Assembly: GCF_036263595.1 (NCBI RefSeq)
Contig: NZ_DATAGQ010000139.1
Coordinates: forward strand, 1 to 64,000
Direction of reading: 5' to 3'
Length of the DNA: 64,000 nt
Source: Geminicoccus sp036263595
GTDB taxonomy: Bacteria > Pseudomonadota > Alphaproteobacteria > Geminicoccales > Geminicoccaceae
Shown here one piece after another: positions 56,011-64,000 of the stretch. How positions within the stretch are numbered: the stretch's first letter is position 1; each line of letters starts with the position of its first letter. The notes beneath the pieces were generated by a model that saw nothing but the letters and a program-made list of their open reading frames with translations, was not told the DNA's origin and ran no database searches. The translations under genes and the position numbers were made by a program.

Positions 56011-56340
56011 GATCACTCCCCCTGAATGTCCGCCTCCTTGCTGGCGGCGCCACAAGAACAACAGTCGCTCGCAAGACAGATGGAAGCTGAGCAGCCATAG
56101 TCACCGACGAACATCCTGGAGCGCAGGATAAGCGGCCGCTCTACCATGTAAAGCAAATTTAACTTATCGGGATCAGAAGTAACAGCAACATCTTCTGTAG
56201 CAGCATCTTCCTCGCATCTATTACAGGCGTCACCAGAAGCATTTCATGCCGCACCTGGTCGTCATGTCGATCGGCAGCCTTTGTTGCTCTGTGTCGCTGC
56301 CAGAAATCGCTCAATCCTGCCGACCGTGCCTGGACGCGGT
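56011..56340. other. Intergenic region with an AT-rich patch
   Basis: About 330 bases between two leftward genes. The part near 56130-56250 is much lower in GC than its surroundings and is a good place for the promoter of the 172-residue gene (minus strand TTGCTG then TAAGTT at 16 bases, a weak match). No coding frame is supported. Confidence 0.4.
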
Positions 56341-57834
56341 TCAGGGATTCGGTGGGCCGGAGCCGGGAAGCGCGTCGCCTTCGGCTGCGCGCGAGAGCAG
56401 GTCGGTTTCCCGCAGCATCCGTACCATGGTCTCGTCGCCGATCCGGTCCTGCTCGCGCAGGCGGACCAGCGCCTGGCGTGCCGCATCGAAGCCGTTGGCA
56501 TGCTCCCTGCCTGGCGAGCGCGAGGCATGTTCGATCGCCTGGCGTGCGATCTCCTCCTCACGCTCACGCTCGCACGGGTCGGCCAGCGCCGCTCCTGCCA
56601 CGGCATGTCCGAGCGTCAGGCCCTGCAGGATCACCGAGCCCACAATGGTAAGGGCCGCCACGACCAGGATGAGGTCGCGTTCGGGGAACGGCGTTCCGTC
56701 AGGCAAGGTTGTCGGGATGGACAGGGCGATCACCAGGCCGATCACCGAGCGGGTCGAGGACCATGCCATCAGCGCCGCCACGGCACCGCGTGACGGCCGG
56801 GTGGCGGGCTCACGTCCGCGGACCACGCCCGCGACCGGCTGAAAGATGGTCGAGGCATAGCTGAACAGGAACTGGAGACCCAGCACCAGCAAGAGCAGCA
56901 CGAAGGTCGCGCCGAACAGCTGCCAGAACGGCCGGTCGTCCAGGGCCCCTAGTGCTTCGGGCAGCGCGTGCCCGGCCAGGAACAACAGGCCGCTCGAGAC
57001 CATCATGCTGATCTCTTCCCAAAAGGCGGTGGCGTTGATCCTTGTTTCCGACGACGAGATCGGCGCGCCGCTCAGCCGGTCGATTCGTACCGCCGAGACG
57101 GCCAGGGCCGCGGTCATGATCGCCGCGGCTGCGGAAACCCCGAGGGCTGTCGCCGCAAGGGCTGCCGCATAAGGTGTCGCGATGGAGACGGCGATCTCCG
57201 TCGCCGCGGGGCCGACATGGCGGCGTGCGGTCGCGATGGCATAGCCGATGGCGAAACCGATCAGGATGCCGGCCGGAATGTTGAAGCCGTAATGCTCGAG
57301 TGGCGTGAGAAAGGAGAAGCGACCGGTCACGGTCGTCTCGACCAGGAGCGCGAACGAGGCGAGCACGATGATGCGCGTCGGGAACTCGCGCGCCTTCAGC
57401 GTGTCGGCGATGGCGCGCGGAACGTGGGGCCGGCCCTTGGCCTCATGGAACAGGCGGGTGTCGAAGATCGCGGCGACCGTGCCGATCAGGAGCGCGCCGT
57501 TCCAGGACAGGCCCGGCAGGAGCAGGCGAGCCGCCATGGCGGCCGCACCGATCGTGGCCGGCACGAGCAGCGCTCCCAGGCAGATGCCCGGGACGAGGGT
57601 GAAGCGGAGAAGGTGCCAGGAGACCCGCACGGTCGACGCGTACAGCAGCGGCGGCAGGAACAGGTTGAGCACCAGCTGGGGATCCACGGCGGCCACGGGA
57701 ACGCCCGGCAGGAAGGCCGACGCTAGCCCAAGGGCGAACAGCACCAGGGTCGTGGGCACGCGGATCAGACCGGCGAGCGCCAGCACCGGACCGATGCCGG
57801 CGAGAAGAAGGGCAACGAACTGATAGGTGCTCAA
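56341..57834 (-). CDS. CPA1-type cation/proton antiporter, atypical
   Basis: 497-residue inner-membrane protein with about 12 spans and a cytosolic C-terminal helical region (about 415-495). The overall layout is that of Na+/H+ exchangers of the CPA1 family. In the ion-binding region the canonical TDP is FDT (the Asp is kept), but the following ND pair reads TR (FPTRIIVL against FNDGVGVV in the neighbour at 59.4 kb). The key Asn-Asp is thus missing, so ion, stoichiometry or activity may differ. It diverges from mscS. Confidence 0.75.
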   Translation of the reverse strand: MSTYQFVALLLAGIGPVLALAGLIRVPTTLVLFALGLASAFLPGVPVAAVDPQLVLNLFLPPLLYASTVRVSWHLLRFTLVPGICLGALLVPATIGAAAMAARLLLPGLSWNGALLIGTVAAIFDTRLFHEAKGRPHVPRAIADTLKAREFPTRIIVLASFALLVETTVTGRFSFLTPLEHYGFNIPAGILIGFAIGYAIATARRHVGPAATEIAVSIATPYAAALAATALGVSAAAAIMTAALAVSAVRIDRLSGAPISSSETRINATAFWEEISMMVSSGLLFLAGHALPEALGALDDRPFWQLFGATFVLLLLVLGLQFLFSYASTIFQPVAGVVRGREPATRPSRGAVAALMAWSSTRSVIGLVIALSIPTTLPDGTPFPERDLILVVAALTIVGSVILQGLTLGHAVAGAALADPCEREREEEIARQAIEHASRSPGREHANGFDAARQALVRLREQDRIGDETMVRMLRETDLLSRAAEGDALPGSGPPNP

Positions 57835-58316
57835 AGCCGGTGCTTTCTTGATGCCAAGTCGCCTGTACCGCCGTCACCGGGTCATGCCTCAGCGACGGCA
57901 GCCTGCCGCTGTGCCGGGCGGGCGGTCAGCTCTGCCTGAACCTGACATCGAAAATGGCGATGGGCGGTATCATCGCAGCGCCGTCTACGGCACCCACCGG
58001 AACATTGCGCGTGGACCGTGCGCACCGCGCCTGGAGAACCTGCGGGACGCCGGAGCCGCTCGTGCAGGCCGCTGCACAACCGGCATCGTCGAGGAGCGCC
58101 ATGAATCAATTAGCCGAAGTGGCCGGTGAACGCGTCGCCGGAGAAGCGGTTCCCCCGCCGGCCAGGACCCATCCAAGCTGGCTCGCAAGAGCTCGCCGCC
58201 GGAGACGGCCGGGCATGCACCGCCTCCTGCTGCCGGAACTCCTGGCCTGGAAGAGCCGTTGCCTGAGCCCATGGCGTGCGAGAGAGCCGCCTTGCATCCC
58301 GGGGAGCAGATCGACG
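57835..58316. other. Divergent intergenic region before mscS
   Basis: About 480 bases between the antiporter and the MscS gene. An ATG at 58101 has GAGGAG four bases upstream and is in frame with mscS, but the residues from there to 58316 are Arg/Pro-rich and not MscS-like. A different frame (from about 58170 to 58310) reads as a Pro/Ala/Glu-rich stretch. An N-terminal extension with a frameshift is possible but unproven. Confidence 0.4.
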
Positions 58317-59303
58317 GTGGACGAGCAGGTCGAGCCAGCAGTCCAGAAGATCCAGGGCTATGTCGACGGCTTCTTCTGGATCCTTCCCAATCTCGGCATC
58401 GGGCTGGTGGTGCTGCTGCTGTTCCTGGTGGTGGCCTGGGCGATCAGGCTCGTCGTCATCAACCTGTTTCATCGCCGCCACCGCGACAATCTCGGCCAGC
58501 TGCTCGGCGACTTCAGCCGCTGGGCCCTGATCCTGTTCGGTGTCCTGACGGTCGCCACCATCGTCTTCCCGTCGATCAAGCCGGCCGATCTCCTGGCCAC
58601 GCTCGGGATCGGTTCGGTCGCGATCGGGTTTGCCTTCAAGGACATCCTGCAGAACTGGCTCTCTGGCCTGCTCATCCTCTACCGCCAGCCCTTCCGGCCA
58701 GGTGACCAGATCGTCTCGGGCGGTTTCGAGGGGACGGTGGAGGCCGTCGAGGCACGGGCCACGCTGCTGCGGACCTATGATGGACAGCGCGTCGTCATCC
58801 CTAACAGCGACATCTATACCCGCGCGGTCGTGGTGCGGACGGCCTTTTCGCAGCGGCGCAGCGAGTACGATGTCGGGATCGGCTATGCCGACGACGTCGA
58901 CCAGGCCTGTCGGGTCATCCTGGACGCGCTGCGCCAGGTGGAGGACGTTGCACAGGATCCTGCGCCGGAAGCCATTCCATGGGCCCTGGACGGGTCGTAC
59001 GTCGCCATCCGGGTGCGCTGGTGGGCCAAGTCCCAGCAGAGCAACATCGTGTTGGCCCATGGACAGGTCATCGCAGCGATCAAGAGAGGCCTCACCGAGG
59101 CTGGCATCGACCTGCCGTTCCCCACCCAGGTCGTGCTGTTCCACGACCAGACGGAAGAGACGGATGGCGATCGCACCCGGCAGCGGGAAGGCTGGCCAGC
59201 CGGAAGGAATCCCCCTGCACCCCGGCGCCTCGAGACGCTGCTGGTGCCGAACGGGCAGGACGGGCAGGCGTCACCGGCCATGCATCGGTCGTCGCGGGCC
59301 TGA
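58317..59303 (+). CDS. Small-conductance mechanosensitive channel (MscS family)
   Basis: 328-residue channel for osmotic-downshock release. Three N-terminal spans include LPNLGIGLVVLLLFLVVAWAI. The pore-lining helix is GIGSVAIGFAFKDILQNWLSG and the beta domain follows with RPFRPGDQI and LLRTYDGQRVVIPNSDIY, all MscS hallmarks. The GTG at 58317 has GGGGAG nine bases upstream and starts MDEQVEPAVQKIQGYVDG. A second antiporter gene begins 54 bases downstream in the same direction, so the two may be co-transcribed. Confidence 0.88.
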   Translation: MDEQVEPAVQKIQGYVDGFFWILPNLGIGLVVLLLFLVVAWAIRLVVINLFHRRHRDNLGQLLGDFSRWALILFGVLTVATIVFPSIKPADLLATLGIGSVAIGFAFKDILQNWLSGLLILYRQPFRPGDQIVSGGFEGTVEAVEARATLLRTYDGQRVVIPNSDIYTRAVVVRTAFSQRRSEYDVGIGYADDVDQACRVILDALRQVEDVAQDPAPEAIPWALDGSYVAIRVRWWAKSQQSNIVLAHGQVIAAIKRGLTEAGIDLPFPTQVVLFHDQTEETDGDRTRQREGWPAGRNPPAPRRLETLLVPNGQDGQASPAMHRSSRA

Positions 59304-59357
59304 CTTCGCGAGGAGCAGCGCCTCCGGTGGGCCCGGCAGCCCGGTGATGGAGAAATG

Positions 59358-60611
59358 ATGCTTTCCCTCTTCGATCTGGTTGCCATCCTCCTCGTGCTGA
59401 CTGCGCTGTTCGGCTGGCTGAACCAGCACATCATCCGCCTGCCGCACACGATCGGCCTCCTGGTGATGGGGCTGGTCGCCTCCCTCGTCCTGATCGGGGT
59501 CGAGCTGGCCTTCCCGGAGGAGATTTTCTACGACGAGCTGACTGCCCTTCTACGCCAGATCGACTTCCGGGCTGCGGTTCTCGACAGCATGCTGGCCTTC
59601 CTCCTCTTCGCCGGTGCGCTGCATGTCGATATCGGTTCCCTGCGCAATCGCGCCTGGGCGGTCGGCACCATGGCCACGGTCGGGGTGGTCATCTCGACCG
59701 CCACCGTCGGGATCGGGTTCTGGCTGGCGGCGGGCCTGCTGGGCCTGCCCATGCCCCTGGCCTGGGCGCTGGTGTTCGGTGCCCTGATCAGCCCGACCGA
59801 CCCGGTCGCGGTCCTGAGCACGCTGAAGGAAGTTCGCGTCCCGCAAACGCTCGAAACGGACATGGCAGGCGAATCGCTGTTCAACGACGGCGTCGGCGTG
59901 GTGATCTTCACCGTGCTGGTCACGCTCGCCAGTGCCGCTGACGGCGGGGGCATCGAGTTCGACATGCTGCGCGTGGCGGAGCTGTTCTTTGTGGAGGCCC
60001 TGGGCGGCGCGGTGCTGGGGCTCGCCACCGGCTACCTCGCCTATCGGGCGTTGCGTGCCATCGACGACTATCCCGTCGAGGTCCTGATCTCGCTGGCCCT
60101 GGTCACCGGGACCTACGCGCTGGCGGCCAAGCTCCATATGAGCGGGCCCATCGCGGTCGTCGTGGCGGGTCTCCTGATCGGCAATCGCGGGCCACACGAC
60201 GCCTTAAGCGACCTGACCCAGCGCTACCTGTTCGGCTTTTGGACGCTGATCGACGAGATCCTGAACTCGATGCTGTTCCTCCTGATCGGCCTGGAAGTCC
60301 TGGTGCTGGGCTTCGACGTGTCGTTCCTCTGGCTCCTGGTGACGGCCGTTCCGCTGGTCCTGGTCGGCCGGCTGCTGGCGGTAACCCTGCCGATCCTGGT
60401 GCTCACGAGGTGGCTGCCGTTCGTGCGCGGGACGATCCCCGTCCTCACCTGGGGAGGGCTGCGTGGCGGCATTTCGGTGGCCCTTGCCCTGTCGCTGCCA
60501 GACATGGCCGAGAAGCCCCTGATCCTGGCGGCGACCTATACCGTCGTCGTGTTCACCATCGTGGTCCAGGGGCTGAGCCTGCGCCCCCTGGTCGAGAGGG
60601 TGGTGAGATAA
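59358..60611 (+). CDS. CPA1 Na+/H+ antiporter (NhaP/YjcE-type)
   Basis: 417-residue inner-membrane exchanger with about 12 spans. The canonical GALISPTDPVAVLSTLKEV and GESLFNDGVGVV segments carry the ion-binding TDP and Asn-Asp motifs, and WGGLRGGISVALALSL near the C-terminus is the conserved Arg motif of CPA1 exchangers. GGAG sits five bases before the ATG at 59358, which is therefore preferred over ATG 59355. It has the normal motifs that the antiporter at 56.3-57.8 kb lacks. Confidence 0.92.
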   Translation: MLSLFDLVAILLVLTALFGWLNQHIIRLPHTIGLLVMGLVASLVLIGVELAFPEEIFYDELTALLRQIDFRAAVLDSMLAFLLFAGALHVDIGSLRNRAWAVGTMATVGVVISTATVGIGFWLAAGLLGLPMPLAWALVFGALISPTDPVAVLSTLKEVRVPQTLETDMAGESLFNDGVGVVIFTVLVTLASAADGGGIEFDMLRVAELFFVEALGGAVLGLATGYLAYRALRAIDDYPVEVLISLALVTGTYALAAKLHMSGPIAVVVAGLLIGNRGPHDALSDLTQRYLFGFWTLIDEILNSMLFLLIGLEVLVLGFDVSFLWLLVTAVPLVLVGRLLAVTLPILVLTRWLPFVRGTIPVLTWGGLRGGISVALALSLPDMAEKPLILAATYTVVVFTIVVQGLSLRPLVERVVR

Positions 60612-60720
60612 GGGACGAGGCCATCCGACATCTTCCCGGAGCCAGCCATGCCCCTGCGCGTTCGACGAGCAGGGCGAGCGGCTGACGCCGCCAAGGCGAA
60701 CTCATGGCTGGAGTGGATCG

Positions 60721-61509
60721 GTGGCAGGAACCCCGGACGAACAGGCACCGTCGGGTACCGAGGACGAACGCTGGGCCGTCCTGGACGAGTTGGACGATTG
60801 GCTGCGGGTCCCGATGCTCGTGCTGTCCTTCGTGTGGCTGCTCCTCGTCCTGGCGGAGCTGACCTGGGGCACCTCCAGGGCGATGGAGACCTTTGGCACC
60901 GCGATCTGGATCGCGTTCCTGGCCGAGTTCGCCCTGCGCTTCGTCCTGGCACCGGCCAAGCTCGCCTTCCTGCGCCGCAACTGGATCACCATCATCGCGC
61001 TGGCGGTGCCGGCCTTCCGCCTCCTGCGGGCCTTCAGGGTGCTGCGCCTGGCCCGGGCCACGCGCGGGCTGCGTCTCGTGCGCATCGTTGGCACGGCCAA
61101 TCGTGGCATGAATGCCCTGCGCGCCAGCCTGCGCCGTCGTGGCCTGGGCTATGTGTCCGGCACCACCTTGCTCGTCACGCTGCTGGGTGCTGGCGGCATG
61201 CTGGTGTTCGAGCCGGCCTCGGAAGTCGAGGGCGGGTTCGAGAGCTACGGCGATGCGCTTTGGTGGACCGGCATGCTGATCGCGACGATGGGCTCGGAGT
61301 TCTGGCCGCGCAGCGGCGAGGGACGCATCCTCTGCTTCCTTCTGGCGCTCTACGGATTCGCGGTGTTCGGCTACATCACCGCGAGCTTCGCCTCGTTCTT
61401 CGTCGGCCGGGATGCCGCATCCGAGGACGCCGAGGTGGCCGGGGCGAAGGACCTCGTCGCCTTGAGGAAGGAGATCGCAGACCTGCGCCGCGAGTTGCAG
61501 CAGCGCTGA
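60721..61509 (+). CDS. Voltage-gated-like ion channel without the TVGYGD filter
   Basis: 262-residue membrane protein of the ion transporter (VIC) superfamily. An S4-like helix has regular arginines (RLLRAFRVLRLARATRGLRLVR, about residues 100-121). The pore loop, which in K+ channels reads TVGYGD, reads ATMGSEFWPRSGEG here, and the next helix is LCFLLALYGFAVFGYITASFASFFVG. A C-terminal charged helix (about 240-262) could form a coiled coil. GTG 60721 has GGAG seven bases upstream. Ion selectivity cannot be inferred. Confidence 0.8.
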   Translation: MAGTPDEQAPSGTEDERWAVLDELDDWLRVPMLVLSFVWLLLVLAELTWGTSRAMETFGTAIWIAFLAEFALRFVLAPAKLAFLRRNWITIIALAVPAFRLLRAFRVLRLARATRGLRLVRIVGTANRGMNALRASLRRRGLGYVSGTTLLVTLLGAGGMLVFEPASEVEGGFESYGDALWWTGMLIATMGSEFWPRSGEGRILCFLLALYGFAVFGYITASFASFFVGRDAASEDAEVAGAKDLVALRKEIADLRRELQQR

Positions 61510-61510
61510 A

Positions 61511-61535
61511 ACGGGCTGCGCTTGAGTCAGCCCGT
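61511..61535. terminator. Hairpin between convergent genes
   Basis: ACGGGCTG (61511-61518) pairs with CAGCCCGT (61528-61535) around a 9-base loop just after the ion-channel stop, overlapping the stop of the convergent gene. No T tract. Confidence 0.5.
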
Positions 61536-62276
61536 CGCCAGGAGCAGGGCCGCATATGCGCCGGTTCCGGCCGCGAACGCCCAAAAGCGGCTCTCCCGTT
61601 CCTCCGGCAGTTCCTCCTTCAGCACGTTAAGCACGACGCCGCCTGCCAGGAAGGCAAACAGCGCGGCGATGGCCAGGGCCGGCAGTTCCGTCACGAGCCC
61701 GATGCCCCAGCCCAGCAGCGGGGCTGCCGCCAGGATCCAGCGGCCCTGTTCGTCATAGGCTCGTCCATGGTGCTCGCGCAGGCCCTGGTCGTTGACGATG
61801 AAGTGCAGGCCCATCGCCACGCCGTAGATCAGCAGACCGCGCAGGTCGGTCTCTTCCCGGTGCAGCAGAAGATAGCCGATCAGCACGTTGTAGATCGCGA
61901 ACGAGCCGAGATGCAGCCAGAAGGCGCCCTTGGAAGGCCGCTTCTCGCGACCGGCCCGCTCCTCCTGCCGGGCAGAGGTGCGCGCCAGCCGGTCCAGGCC
62001 GTAGAAGACCGCGAGGCCCAGCAGCGCGATCAGGTAGGTATGGCTCTCCATGCCTGCGAGCGGCCCGGGCCGGTGCTCCGTCTCCCGCCGGAAGGTCTCC
62101 TGGTGCTCCGCCAGTTCCGGCAGCAGGTGGACGAAGACATAGGCGACCGACACGCCGCCCGCGAGCGACAGCCAGGCGCTGCGCGGCGTAGACTGGAGGA
62201 ACACCATGCCCTTGCCGAGGATGTGCACCGCAGCGAACAGGAGGACGATGACCAATGAGAGGACGGTCTGGGACAA
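61527..62276 (-). CDS. Multi-pass membrane protein of unknown function
   Basis: 249-residue protein with about seven or eight hydrophobic spans. The segment AWLSLAGGVSVAYVFVHLLPELAEHQ and a later FLAGGVVLNVLKEELPEE recall the His-containing spans of ZIP-type metal transporters, and KGAFWLHLGSFAIYNVLIGYLLLHRE is also conserved-looking. I cannot assign it to ZIP with confidence. The TTG at 62276 follows GGAG by five bases and was preferred to an upstream in-frame start with a polar lead. It converges on the ion-channel gene. Confidence 0.7.
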   Translation of the reverse strand: MSQTVLSLVIVLLFAAVHILGKGMVFLQSTPRSAWLSLAGGVSVAYVFVHLLPELAEHQETFRRETEHRPGPLAGMESHTYLIALLGLAVFYGLDRLARTSARQEERAGREKRPSKGAFWLHLGSFAIYNVLIGYLLLHREETDLRGLLIYGVAMGLHFIVNDQGLREHHGRAYDEQGRWILAAAPLLGWGIGLVTELPALAIAALFAFLAGGVVLNVLKEELPEERESRFWAFAAGTGAYAALLLATG

Positions 62277-62427
62277 GGAAGCTCCGTTCAGCGCTTGATC
62301 CAGGCGTTGCGGGGCCAATTCCTCGTGCCGAGGATCGCTTTGCGCCGTTGCCGTACCAGATCAAGTCGCACCGGCGGCAAGGGTTGCGGTTCTCTGCTGC
62401 CCGACATGAACAAGCAGGACCTTCGTG

Positions 62428-62949
62428 ATGTTCTTCGATAGCTGGATGGGTCTGGCCCGCGTCTTGATCGTCGGCACGCTTGCCTATGTTGTGCTGGTGC
62501 TGTTCCTGCGGATCTCGGGCAAGCGCACGCTGACCAAGCTCAACGCGTTCGATCTGGTGGTCACGGTGGCGCTGGGCTCCACCCTGGCCACGGTCCTGCT
62601 GAGCAATTCAGTCGCCCTCGTCGAAGGCGTGCTGGCAATGGCGCTGCTCATTTCCCTCCAGTTCGCGATCACCTGGCTCTCCATCCGCCTCCCTTGGTTC
62701 AAGGCTCTGATCAAGAGCGAGCCGACCCTGATCCTGCATGACGGCCAGTTCCTGGACGGTGCCTTGCGCGACCAGCGGGTCACCCGGGACGAGGTACTCT
62801 CGGTGCTGCGTTCCCAAGGGGTAAGCGATGCCACCAAGGTCGCAGCCGTCGTGCTAGAGACCGACGGCTCGATGAGCGTCCTGCAGAGCGTCCATGCCAA
62901 TGCCGCCATCGCCACGCTGCAGGACATGCCGCGGTCGAGCGGCGGCTAG
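62428..62949 (+). CDS. DUF421 (YetF-like) membrane protein
   Basis: 173-residue protein with three N-terminal spans and a cytosolic C-terminal alpha/beta domain, the DUF421/YetF arrangement. The typical KRTLTKLNAFDLVVTVALGSTLATVLLS and KSEPTLILHDGQF motifs are present. Members include YetF and YrbG-like stress or spore proteins with no established biochemistry. AGGA lies eight bases before the ATG at 62428 (GTG 62425 also fits). It is divergent from the multi-pass protein gene and convergent with the AI-2E family gene. Confidence 0.9.
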   Translation: MFFDSWMGLARVLIVGTLAYVVLVLFLRISGKRTLTKLNAFDLVVTVALGSTLATVLLSNSVALVEGVLAMALLISLQFAITWLSIRLPWFKALIKSEPTLILHDGQFLDGALRDQRVTRDEVLSVLRSQGVSDATKVAAVVLETDGSMSVLQSVHANAAIATLQDMPRSSGG

Positions 62950-62968
62950 CCGGCAACTGCGTTCCGGG

Positions 62969-63997
62969 TCAGCCCGCGTGGCCCAGCCGGTCCTCGATAT
63001 ACAGGCGGACGACAGCGATGCGGAGCACCGCCACCAGGGGCATGGCCAGGGCGATGCCGAGCGCGCCGAACAGGGCGCCGGCCAGCATCACCGCCACGAG
63101 CGTCAGCACGGGGGGCACGTCCACGGTCCGCTTCTGGATCAAGGGGGCCAGCACATAGCCCTCGACCAGTTGCACCGTGACATGCACGCCCAGCGCCCAC
63201 AGCACCATGGCATGCCCATAGGCCATGGCGGCGAGCAGGATTGGCACGGCGCTGATGACCGGCCCGAGATAGGGAATGAAGTTTACCAGCCCGGCCTGAA
63301 CGCCCAGCAGCAACGCGCCCGGCATCCCGATCAACGTGAGACCGGCCCACATGCTGGCAGCGATCAGCACGACCGCCACGAGCTGGCCCACCAGCCACCA
63401 GCGCAGCACCTCGGCCATCTCGTCCAGGACCTCGCCGACCCGTTGCTGGCGATGACCGGGCAGGAGGCTGAGGATGCCGCGCCGGTAGGTCTCCGGGCTG
63501 GCGGCCGTGAACAGGCCGATGAACGCCACGACAACCAGATTCCCCAGCAGCCCGGAGGCAAGGTTGAAGGCGGAATAGGCATGGCCGAACAGAGCTCCCG
63601 GATCCGGGAACAGGAGCTGGGTCAGCGTGCGCGGCCCATCCGGGCTCGGCGGGGGCGTGATCCCCATCGAGCGCAGTTCGCCCCGCAGCACCCGCAGCTG
63701 CTCGGCGATCAGCCGGATCAGGCTGTCGGCCTGCCCGACCAGGTTGGTGCTGCTCCAGACGAGCAGCCAGGCAATACCCACGGTCAGCAGGATGCAGACG
63801 ATGGCGAGCCGCCAGCTGCGGCCGATCGGGAGCAGGTAGGCCAGCCCCCGGGTGCAGGCGTCGAGCAGGACCGCGAACAGCAGGCCCGCAAAGATCAGGA
63901 GCAGGGTACCGGCGGTCTTCCAGGCCAGGAACAGCCCAACGCCCACCGCCAGCACGGCTAGCATGGTGCTCAGGTTCGAGCGCCACGGGACGGCCAC
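62969..63997 (-). CDS. AI-2E family transporter (PerM/YdiK-like)
   Basis: Inner-membrane protein of about 342 residues in the window, with about seven or eight spans. The AGLVNFIPYLGPVISAVPILL motif and the conserved final block LFGALGIALAMPLVAVLRI are signatures of the AI-2E exporter family. Most members have no proven autoinducer role and some are Na+/H+ antiporters. The frame continues to the window edge, so the true start may lie beyond 64000; GTG at 63997 is the last start codon inside. Confidence 0.88.
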   Translation of the reverse strand: MAVPWRSNLSTMLAVLAVGVGLFLAWKTAGTLLLIFAGLLFAVLLDACTRGLAYLLPIGRSWRLAIVCILLTVGIAWLLVWSSTNLVGQADSLIRLIAEQLRVLRGELRSMGITPPPSPDGPRTLTQLLFPDPGALFGHAYSAFNLASGLLGNLVVVAFIGLFTAASPETYRRGILSLLPGHRQQRVGEVLDEMAEVLRWWLVGQLVAVVLIAASMWAGLTLIGMPGALLLGVQAGLVNFIPYLGPVISAVPILLAAMAYGHAMVLWALGVHVTVQLVEGYVLAPLIQKRTVDVPPVLTLVAVMLAGALFGALGIALAMPLVAVLRIAVVRLYIEDRLGHAG

Positions 63998-64000
63998 ATG

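Noticed and set aside
58101..58316. ATG at 58101 as the mscS start
   Set aside because: It has a good ribosome site, but the encoded stretch is Arg/Pro-rich and does not resemble MscS. The GTG at 58317 also has a good site and leads straight into the first span.

Overview
The window is GC-rich chromosomal DNA from an alphaproteobacterium. Pointers to that class are the moeA-lexA order with a GAAC-N7-GAAC LexA operator, a class I lysyl-tRNA synthetase, an FnrL-type regulator (Cys-x2-Cys-x7-Cys plus a distal Cys), an LdtR-like MarR regulator, a metal-site variant HemB without the zinc cysteines, and GTG/TTG starts in many genes. A Rhodospirillales/Geminicoccales-like organism is my inference; no rRNA or tRNA gene is present to test it.

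Layout. 1-5.2 kb: the end of moeA, lexA with its operator, a glycerophosphodiesterase, and recD2 coupled to an inositol-monophosphatase gene. 5.3-18.4 kb: an amino acid:cation symporter, a leftward chain ogt / L-2-hydroxyglutarate oxidase-like / Ldh-type dehydrogenase with a tiny membrane protein, a leftward chain redoxin-ubiD-IMPase, an MFS carrier, then purH-rsmB-lysK. 18.5-26.3 kb: a frameshifted TipF-like EAL-family membrane protein, and a rightward DNA-damage block (Lhr-type helicase, pdeM, photolyase) followed by cfa. 26.4-30.5 kb: a GATase, sufE, a decayed IS5-family transposase in a gene-free stretch, an IolE-like protein and a VIT1-type transporter. 31-42.5 kb: SulP transporter plus UspA, an acyltransferase, hrpB, a DUF429-like protein, purB, a DUF924 protein, an LdtR-like regulator and hemB. 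42.5-45.7 kb: corA and a coupled pair of NAD(P) oxidoreductases.

45.8-54.4 kb is the most coherent unit: an FNR-type regulator, cydC and cydD on the minus strand, and divergent cydA-cydB-cydX-hemN. A perfect TTGAT-N4-ATCAA box lies between cydD and cydA. This is a low-oxygen respiration module (cytochrome bd, its CydDC assembly exporter, and anaerobic haem synthesis) with its probable regulator in the same cluster. cydC carries an apparent one-base deletion in a G run.

54.5-64 kb is rich in membrane and stress genes: an RTX-repeat protein, an unknown 172-residue protein, two CPA1-type antiporters (one lacking the usual Asn-Asp pair), an MscS channel, an ion channel without the canonical K+ filter, an unknown multi-pass protein, a DUF421 protein and an AI-2E family transporter running off the right edge.

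I found no CRISPR array, prophage, plasmid origin or tRNA. The best leads for something new are the TNEP-repeat/EAL protein with its frameshift, the filter-less ion channel, the degenerate antiporter, and the very small proteins found outside the long ORFs.
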